NCBI GenBank assembly: GCA_040512755.1
Contig: JBEVEP010000244.1
Coordinates: 1 to 39,892 of the forward strand
DNA from: JBEVEP01 sp040512755
Lineage (GTDB): Bacteria > Pseudomonadota > Alphaproteobacteria > Rhizobiales > Rhizobiaceae
Direction of reading: 5' to 3'
Length of the DNA stretch: 39,892 bases
This document shows positions 34,496-39,892 of the stretch, piece after piece. Position numbers and translations under genes: made by a program. The number at the start of each line of letters is the position of its first letter. Position 1 is the first letter of the stretch. Under the pieces are notes generated by a model that was not told the DNA's origin, did no database searches, and was given only the letters and a program-made list of their open reading frames with translations.

Positions 34496-34515
34496 GCGCC
34501 GCCCCTGGGCGGCGC
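34496..34515 (+). terminator. Intercistronic stem-loop after binding-protein gene
   Basis: GCGCCGCCC (34496-34504) and GGGCGGCGC (34507-34515) form a perfect inverted repeat, effectively an 8-bp stem with a CCTG loop, 17 bp after the binding-protein stop in a 191-bp gap before the permease gene. No T-tract. The rest of the gap (34516-34669) shows no gene. Confidence 0.65.
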
Positions 34516-34669
34516 ATGCGTTCTCGAAGTAGCTGCGGAAACGTTGCCGACGATGGCTGCGAACGCCTGCGACAGGCCGGCTTCGGCTCGAAGCAGCGTA
34601 GTCAGAGCCAATCGATGGCCGCAACCGCATTCCGGGCGCGCTAGGCTGAAGAGACAGGCGAGACGGACC

Positions 34670-35566
34670 ATGCAGCAGAGCTGGAGACGCAGAGTTCATC
34701 TGCCGGCCATCATCGGCACAATCCCGATGATCCTGGTAGCCGTCGGCGTCTTCGTGATCGGGATCGGTTTCTCGGTGTTGTGGTCCTTCACTGCTTCGAA
34801 GCTGTTTCCCGCATATGACTTCGTAGGCCTCGCCCAGTATCGACGTCTGTGGAGCGATGGCAGGTGGCTCGTCTCCGTAAACAACATCTGGTTTTTCGGG
34901 TTGATGTCGATCACCTGCAATATGGTTTTCGGCTATCTGCTCGCTGTCTTCATGGATCAGCGCATCCGCCAGGAAGACCTGTTCCGCTCGATCTTCCTCT
35001 ATCCCTTCGCCATGTCGCTGATCGTCACCGGGCTTGTCTGGCAATGGGCGCTCGACCCCAATCTCGGTCTTCAGTCGGCGCTACGCAACTTCGGCTGGTC
35101 AAACTTCAGTTTTGCTCCGTTGGTCAACGCTGAAACGGCTCTCTACGGCCTCGTCGTCGCGGGCATCTGGCAGGGCTCCGGCGTGACCATGGCGATACTG
35201 CTCGCCGGCCTCCGCGGCGTCGATGCCGAAATCTGGAAGGCTGCCAAGGTCGATGGCATACCGACCTGGCGAACCCATCTCTATATTGTGGCGCCGATGA
35301 TGCGCGGCGCCTTCGCTACAGCTTTCGTGCTTCAATGCGTGAGCGTGGTTCGCGTCTATGACCTGGTCATCGCCATGACCGGCGGCGGCCCTGGCATCGC
35401 TACCACCATGCCAGCGGTCTACGTCATCCAGTTGATCACAGTGCGCCAGAACGTCGGTCAGGGGATGGCCGCAGCCACGATGATGCTCCTGCCAATACTC
35501 ATTATCCTGGCCGTTGGCGGGTTGTTCCGATTGCGGCGCAATCGTCTTCGGTGGGGACGGGCATGA
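34670..35566 (+). CDS. Sugar ABC transporter permease, MalF family (GtsB-like)
   Basis: A 298-residue inner-membrane permease with about six transmembrane segments. The ATG at 34670 is preferred over in-frame starts further up, because the first hydrophobic segment follows shortly (PAIIGTIPMILVAVGVF) and the upstream part is basic and non-coding in character. The EAA-type ATPase-contact loop is KAAKVDGIPTWRTHLYIVAP. Stop coupled to the next permease (ATGA, 35563-35566). Unlike the permeases at 13240-15401 it has normal length without insert. Confidence 0.9.
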   Translation: MQQSWRRRVHLPAIIGTIPMILVAVGVFVIGIGFSVLWSFTASKLFPAYDFVGLAQYRRLWSDGRWLVSVNNIWFFGLMSITCNMVFGYLLAVFMDQRIRQEDLFRSIFLYPFAMSLIVTGLVWQWALDPNLGLQSALRNFGWSNFSFAPLVNAETALYGLVVAGIWQGSGVTMAILLAGLRGVDAEIWKAAKVDGIPTWRTHLYIVAPMMRGAFATAFVLQCVSVVRVYDLVIAMTGGGPGIATTMPAVYVIQLITVRQNVGQGMAAATMMLLPILIILAVGGLFRLRRNRLRWGRA

Positions 35567-36498
35567 GTACGGACGCTGCCACGGTGACAAAACGAGCGGC
35601 GTCCAACGGTTCGGCAACCGTCGTTGAACCGCGCGGAGCGAAGCCGCGCCAGCTGTCGCCCGGGCGAATTGGCGTCTACGCGTTTCTTCTTGTCTCGGCG
35701 CTGTTCTTCCTCGTGCCCCTCTACATCATGATCATTACGTCCCTGAAGGGCATGCCGGAGATCAGGCTCGGCCATCTCTTCAACCTGCCGGCGGAGCCGA
35801 CTGTGCAGCCATGGATCGATGCCTGGTTCAATGCCTGCACAGGACGCGATTGCAAGGGGCTGAGCCCCGGCTTCCTGAATTCCGTGAAGATCACAGTGCC
35901 GAGCGTGATCATCTCCATCGTTTGCGCCTCGATCAACGGTTATGCGCTGACCTACTGGCCCTACAAAGGCGCGAACCTGCTGTTTGGCCTCCTGGTCTTC
36001 GGGGCCTTCGTGCCCTACCAGGTGGTCATCTATCCGCTGATCATAGGGCTGAGCTCCGTTGGGCTTTTTGCCTCGCTGCCCGGCATTATCATCGTCCACA
36101 CGATCTTCGGCATGCCGATCCTGACACTGCTGTTCCGAAACTTTTACGCGGCTTTGCCACCAGAGCTGTTCAAGGCAGCACGCGTCGACGGCGCCGGCTT
36201 CTGGGGCGTGTTCTTCCGCATCATGCTGCCGATGTCCGTGCCGATCACGGTCGTCGCGGTTATTTTGCAAGTGACAGGCATCTGGAACGACTTCCTGTTC
36301 GGCGTCGTCTTTGCCGGGCGGCCGAACTGGCCGATGACCGTGCAGCTCAACAACATCGTCAACACGACGACGGGCGTGCGGGAGTACAACGTCAACATGG
36401 CGGCTACCATCCTGACGGCGGCGGTGCCGCTGTTGATCTACTTCATTTCAGGACGCTGGTTCGTGCGCGGCATCGCTGCCGGCGCCGTCAAAGGGTGA
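35563..36498 (+). CDS. Sugar ABC transporter permease, MalG family (GtsC-like)
   Basis: A 311-residue permease, second half of the heterodimeric channel. The ATG at 35563 overlaps the upstream stop. A long cytoplasmic N-terminus of about 38 residues, rich in Ala and Arg, precedes the first helix (IGVYAFLLVSALFFLVPLY). Two cysteines lie in the first periplasmic loop (CTGRDC). The EAA loop is KAARVDGAGFWGVFFRIMLP. It is four bases ahead of the ATPase gene. Confidence 0.92.
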   Translation: MSTDAATVTKRAASNGSATVVEPRGAKPRQLSPGRIGVYAFLLVSALFFLVPLYIMIITSLKGMPEIRLGHLFNLPAEPTVQPWIDAWFNACTGRDCKGLSPGFLNSVKITVPSVIISIVCASINGYALTYWPYKGANLLFGLLVFGAFVPYQVVIYPLIIGLSSVGLFASLPGIIIVHTIFGMPILTLLFRNFYAALPPELFKAARVDGAGFWGVFFRIMLPMSVPITVVAVILQVTGIWNDFLFGVVFAGRPNWPMTVQLNNIVNTTTGVREYNVNMAATILTAAVPLLIYFISGRWFVRGIAAGAVKG

Positions 36499-36502
36499 TG
36501 CG

Positions 36503-37585
36503 ATGACAAGTGTGCTGGTCAAGGACGTCTCGCTGAACTTCGGCCCGGTGGAAGTGCTGAAGGCGCTCAATCTTGATGTGGCCGAGGGTGAGTTCATCGT
36601 GCTCCTCGGACCTTCCGGCTGCGGAAAATCCACTCTGCTCAATTGCATCGCTGGTCTGCTCGACGTTACGGACGGGCAGATCTTCATCAATGGCAAGAAC
36701 GTCACCTGGGAGGAGCCAAAGGACCGCGGGATCGGAATGGTGTTCCAGTCATATGCGCTCTACCCACAGATGACGGTCCGGGGAAACCTGTCGTTCGGAT
36801 TGAAGAACGCTGGTGTTGCCAGGGACGAGATCGACAAGCGTATCGCGCGCACAGCAGAGATCCTGCAGATCGAGCCGCTGCTCGACCGGAAGCCGTCCCA
36901 GCTCTCCGGCGGCCAGCGTCAGCGCGTGGCGATCGGTCGTGCGCTCGTGCGCGACGTGGACGTTTTCCTGTTCGACGAACCTTTGTCCAACCTCGATGCA
37001 AAGCTGCGCTCGGAACTGCGCGTCGAAATCAAGCGTCTGCACCAAAGGCTCGCCAACACAATGATCTACGTGACCCACGATCAGATTGAGGCCCTGACAC
37101 TGGCGGACCGCATCGCGGTCATGAAGGGCGGCGTCATCCAGCAGCTCGATGCACCGCAGGCCATTTACAACAGGCCGGTCAACCGGTTTGTCGCCGGGTT
37201 CATCGGTTCGCCGGGCATGAACTTCATCGAAGGTAAACTGGAGACAGACTCCAATCCGACGTTCAAGGCAGGGGACGTGTCTGTCCCGCTGGGCCGCTAT
37301 CCATTCGACAATGGCGTGGGGTCACGCGGCGCCGTACTGGGGGTTCGGCCCGAACACATTGCCTTTGGGCAGGGCGCAACTTCGCTGCCCTTCTCGCAGC
37401 ACGTCGAAGTCGAGATCGTCGAACCCATGGGCTCCGACACACTCGTGTGGACAAAGTTTGGCGGGCAGAACGTCGCTTTCCGCGTCGAGTCCGAAAAGCC
37501 GCTTACCGTCGGGGAGCGCGTTGTAATTGGGTTCGACCCTGCCCGTGCGTCGCTGTTCGATGACGCTGATGGAAATCGCCTCTGA
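36503..37585 (+). CDS. Sugar ABC transporter ATPase, MalK/UgpC family
   Basis: A 360-residue ATPase for the importer encoded just upstream. Walker A GPSGCGKS (36-43), signature LSGGQRQ (134-140), Walker B VFLFDEP with E159, and H-loop H192 are intact. The regulatory TOBE region (about 240-360) has LGVRPEHI. Similar in layout to the ATPase at 12184-13233 but clearly diverged. Starts four bases after the permease stop; the isomerase gene follows after 31 bp. Confidence 0.93.
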   Translation: MTSVLVKDVSLNFGPVEVLKALNLDVAEGEFIVLLGPSGCGKSTLLNCIAGLLDVTDGQIFINGKNVTWEEPKDRGIGMVFQSYALYPQMTVRGNLSFGLKNAGVARDEIDKRIARTAEILQIEPLLDRKPSQLSGGQRQRVAIGRALVRDVDVFLFDEPLSNLDAKLRSELRVEIKRLHQRLANTMIYVTHDQIEALTLADRIAVMKGGVIQQLDAPQAIYNRPVNRFVAGFIGSPGMNFIEGKLETDSNPTFKAGDVSVPLGRYPFDNGVGSRGAVLGVRPEHIAFGQGATSLPFSQHVEVEIVEPMGSDTLVWTKFGGQNVAFRVESEKPLTVGERVVIGFDPARASLFDDADGNRL

Positions 37586-37616
37586 CCTGCAACCCCCAAG
37601 ACAGACGGATAAAGAC

Positions 37617-38363
37617 ATGAACTGGTCATTTCAGCTTTACAGCGCTCGCAATTTTCAACCCTGGGACAAGGTCCTGAAGACGCTTGGAGACCTAGGCTAC
37701 AAGGAAGTGGAGGGCTTCGGCGGGGTCTATGAGGACCCGGCGCGCCTGCGCGCCGAGCTCGACAAGAACGGCCTGTCGATGCCGACTGGGCATTTCTCCA
37801 TCGACCTTCTCGAGAATGATTTCTCCAAAGCCAGGCAGATCGCTGATACGCTGGGCATCAAGGTAATCGGCTGTCCGTACCTGAATCCCGAGGACAGACC
37901 AGGTGACGCCGCCGGCTGGCGCGCCTTTGGTGAACGGCTTGGCAAGATTGGTGAAACGGCGAAGAAAGCCGGTCTGGCCTTCGCCTGGCACAACCATGAT
38001 TTCGAGTTCAAGCCGCTCGCTGACGGGTCCGTTCCGCAGAAGCATATTCTCGATGCCGCGCCCGACATTGGCTGGGAGATCGACGTGGCATGGGTGATCC
38101 GCGGCGGGGCCGACCCGCTGAAGTGGATTTCCGATCATGCCTCACGCATCGTCGCGGTTCACGTGAAAGACATCGCGCCTGCCGGACAGGGCACGAATGA
38201 GGACGGCTGGGCCGATGTCGGCCACGGCACCGTCGACTGGCGCGGGCTGATGAAGGCGTTTCGCGACAAGACCAGCGCCAAGTATTTCATCATGGAGCAC
38301 GACAATCCCAGTGATCTCGACCGCTTCGCCAGACGTTCGATTGAAGCTGCCCGGTCATTCTAG
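37617..38363 (+). CDS. TIM-barrel sugar phosphate isomerase/epimerase
   Basis: A 248-residue xylose-isomerase-like TIM-barrel protein from ATG 37617; an in-frame start 30 codons upstream lies inside the ATPase gene. Key residues are H125, H127 and E130 (WHNHDFEF), E154 and D156 (EIDVAW), H182 and D185 (HVKD), and E227 (MEHDN), the pattern of the family that pairs with Gfo/Idh dehydrogenases in keto-sugar and inositol-type pathways. GHGTVDW (202-208) is the usual loop. It sits between the transporter ATPase and a Gfo/Idh gene (12 bp). Substrate not readable. Confidence 0.87.
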   Translation: MNWSFQLYSARNFQPWDKVLKTLGDLGYKEVEGFGGVYEDPARLRAELDKNGLSMPTGHFSIDLLENDFSKARQIADTLGIKVIGCPYLNPEDRPGDAAGWRAFGERLGKIGETAKKAGLAFAWHNHDFEFKPLADGSVPQKHILDAAPDIGWEIDVAWVIRGGADPLKWISDHASRIVAVHVKDIAPAGQGTNEDGWADVGHGTVDWRGLMKAFRDKTSAKYFIMEHDNPSDLDRFARRSIEAARSF

Positions 38364-38375
38364 GAGTAGGTATTC

Positions 38376-39518
38376 ATGGCAAAGAAATTAGGCGTGGGCG
38401 TCATCGGCTGCGGCAATATCTCGACAACCTATCTGGGCCTGGCGCCGCTGTTCCGTGGCATCGAAATGCGGGCCTGCGCGGACATCAACATGGATGCCGC
38501 CAGGGCGCGGGCCAAGGAGTACAAGGTACGCGCCGAGACGGTCGACAATCTCCTCAAGTCGGATGATATCGACATCGTGGTCAACCTGACCATCCCAGCT
38601 GTCCACTATGAGGTCTCGAAACAGATGCTGGACGCCGGGAAGCACGTTTACTCCGAAAAGCCGTTCGTTCTTTCGGTAAAGGAAGGGCTCGATCTGAAGA
38701 AGCGCGCGGAAAAAAAGAACCTGCGTGTCGGTTCGGCTCCGGATACGTTCCTCGGTGGCGCGCATCAGCTTGCCCGCAATCTCATCGACAGTGGCAAGCT
38801 CGGCAGGATCACAAGCGGTACCTGCCATGTGATGAGCCACGGCATGGAGCACTGGCATCCGAACCCGGACTTCTTCTTTCAGCCGGGGGGCGGCCCGATC
38901 CTCGATCTCGGTCCTTACTATATCTCAAACCTTGTCCAGCTGATCGGACCGGTGAAGCAGGTGGCCGCACTGGCGACGATACCGGCGAAGGAGCGCACGA
39001 TCTCTTCCAAGCCTCGCGCGGGCGAGAAGATTCCGGTGAATACGCCGACGACGATCCAGGCGCTTATGGAATTCGAGAACGGCGCCGCAGTGACGTTCAA
39101 TGCAAGCTGGGACGTTTGGGACCATGGCCACGCGCCAATGGAACTCTACGGCGAGGAAGGCACGATTCACGTGCCGGATCCAAACTTCTTCGGCGGGACC
39201 GTGCGCTACTCAAAGAAAGGTAAGCCGATTAAGAAAGCGCCGAATTGGGAGCATCCGTTCGGCGTGCCGAACCAGCAGCATAAGCAGGGTCCCATGGCCA
39301 ACTATCGGACGGCTGGGCTCGCTGACATGGCAATTGCAATCGCGCAAGGAAGGCCGCACCGTTGCTCGCTTGAAGCTGCGCTGCATGCGATAGACGTGAT
39401 GACGGGCATTCTGAAGTCGGGAGAAACCGGCAAGTTCGTCGCCATGCAGACCACATGCGATCGCCCGGCAGCGCTCGGCATCAAGGATGCGAAGGCGCTT
39501 CTCGCTGCCAAGAAATAA
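38376..39518 (+). CDS. Gfo/Idh/MocA-family oxidoreductase
   Basis: A 380-residue NAD(P)-dependent sugar dehydrogenase. The Rossmann motif is VGVIGCGNIS (7-16), EKP with K95 is at 94-96, and the substrate-domain motif GGGPILDLGPYYI has D177, with Tyr (Y181) where the catalytic His often stands. GGAG lies ten bases before the ATG. It is coupled with the TIM-barrel protein upstream and the aldo/keto reductase downstream; in the Thu operon of Sinorhizobium the corresponding place is taken by ThuA and ThuB. Distinct from the 25993-27072 dehydrogenase. Confidence 0.9.
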   Translation: MAKKLGVGVIGCGNISTTYLGLAPLFRGIEMRACADINMDAARARAKEYKVRAETVDNLLKSDDIDIVVNLTIPAVHYEVSKQMLDAGKHVYSEKPFVLSVKEGLDLKKRAEKKNLRVGSAPDTFLGGAHQLARNLIDSGKLGRITSGTCHVMSHGMEHWHPNPDFFFQPGGGPILDLGPYYISNLVQLIGPVKQVAALATIPAKERTISSKPRAGEKIPVNTPTTIQALMEFENGAAVTFNASWDVWDHGHAPMELYGEEGTIHVPDPNFFGGTVRYSKKGKPIKKAPNWEHPFGVPNQQHKQGPMANYRTAGLADMAIAIAQGRPHRCSLEAALHAIDVMTGILKSGETGKFVAMQTTCDRPAALGIKDAKALLAAKK

Positions 39519-39522
39519 GCTC

Positions 39523-39558
39523 AATGAGCGGACGCCCCAACGCGTCCGCCGGCTCATT
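39523..39558 (+). terminator. Intercistronic stem-loop before the aldo/keto reductase
   Basis: AATGAGC (39523-39529) and GCTCATT (39552-39558) enclose an inner stem GGACGC/GCGTCC (39530-39535, 39542-39547) with a CCCAAC loop and a 4-base bulge. It starts five bases after the dehydrogenase stop and ends 14 bases before the next ATG. No T-tract, so read-through is likely. Confidence 0.5.
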
Positions 39559-39572
39559 CAAAGGAACCGAAC

Positions 39573-39892
39573 ATGTCGTGGTCACCAGCCGAGAACCGTT
39601 ACGATGCCATGGTCTACAACCGGTGCGGACGTTCCGGCCTCAGGCTTCCAGCGATTTCGCTCGGACTTTGGCACAATTTCGGAGAGGACACGCCGCACGA
39701 GGTGAAGCGCTCGATCTGCAAAAGAGCCTTCGACCTCGGCATCACGCATTTCGATCTTGCCAACAATTACGGTCCGCCGCCCGGTTCGTCGGAAACTGCT
39801 TTCGGGGAAATCCTGCGCACGGATTTCCATGGGCTTCGTGACGAACTGATCGTATCGACCAAAGCCGGTTATCTGATGTGGCCCGGTCCCTA
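39573..39892 (+). CDS. Aldo/keto reductase, YghZ-like, N-terminal part (runs off the window)
   Basis: The first 106 residues of an aldo/keto reductase are present; the window ends inside the gene. The ATG is preceded by AAAGGAACCGAAC. Conserved stretches match E. coli YghZ, an L-glyceraldehyde-3-phosphate reductase, by memory: RCGRSGLRLPAISLGLWHNF, the catalytic D61 and Y66 in THFDLANNYGPPPGS, and K97 in IVSTKAGY. The catalytic His (near residue 140 in relatives) lies beyond the end. It follows the Gfo/Idh gene and probably reduces a sugar carbonyl with NADPH. Confidence 0.88.
   Translation, partial: MSWSPAENRYDAMVYNRCGRSGLRLPAISLGLWHNFGEDTPHEVKRSICKRAFDLGITHFDLANNYGPPPGSSETAFGEILRTDFHGLRDELIVSTKAGYLMWPGP

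Noticed and set aside
35458..36270. Minus-strand frame of 270 codons rich in Asp, His, Gln and Arg
   Set aside because: Antisense reading of hydrophobic permease codons gives exactly this composition; no start signal.

Overview
The window looks like a piece of an alphaproteobacterial genome, most likely Rhizobiales (Mesorhizobium/Rhizobium type). The grounds are the high G+C content, the many sugar ABC importers with LacI, GntR and ROK regulators, GTG/TTG starts, ATGA-type gene overlaps, and a short intergenic palindromic element whose CTTTGTTT-containing arm resembles repeats I know from rhizobial genomes. This assignment is inference; no rRNA or housekeeping marker is present.

Layout. (1) 1-1159: a complete IS481-family insertion sequence set into a CTAG at the edge of a palindromic intergenic repeat. 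(2) 1215-3138: two unrelated class I SAM methyltransferases, minus strand. (3) 3271-10844: a tight seven-gene minus-strand operon with a ribose-type ABC importer (binding protein, double ATPase, two permeases), a D-tagatose/D-psicose 3-epimerase-type enzyme, an FGGY kinase and a class II aldolase. A LacI-type regulator (11055-12119) is divergent, and a 22-bp operator lies between. (4) 12184-17825: a MalFGK-type importer (binding protein, two permeases with extra membrane segments, ATPase) behind a GntR/FCD regulator. A ThuA-domain gene is divergent (18056-18697), followed by a convergent glutathionyl-hydroquinone-reductase-like GST. (5) 20065-24443: an FrcBCA-like importer with a single-domain ATPase, a cupin phosphoglucose isomerase and an allose-kinase-like ROK kinase. 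A ROK repressor is divergent (24609-25850). (6) 25993-31932, plus strand: Gfo/Idh/MocA dehydrogenase, TIM-barrel isomerase, alpha/beta hydrolase, RPE/AlsE-like epimerase, ROK kinase and a complete 6-phosphogluconate dehydrogenase. (7) 31988-39892: a LacI repressor divergent from a GtsABC/Thu-type importer operon with a TIM-barrel isomerase, a second Gfo/Idh/MocA dehydrogenase and an aldo/keto reductase cut by the window end.

Together this is a carbohydrate-acquisition island: four complete sugar importers in 37 kb, each linked to its own regulator, three of them also to catabolic enzymes. The most interesting part is block 5+6. Its gene order can be read as a private oxidative shunt: oxidise a hexose, open the lactone, phosphorylate, decarboxylate with a dedicated Gnd, then epimerise the pentulose phosphate. 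A recurrent structural pattern is a strong intercistronic hairpin directly after each of the four binding-protein genes. No tRNA, rRNA, CRISPR array, phage or second IS was seen.
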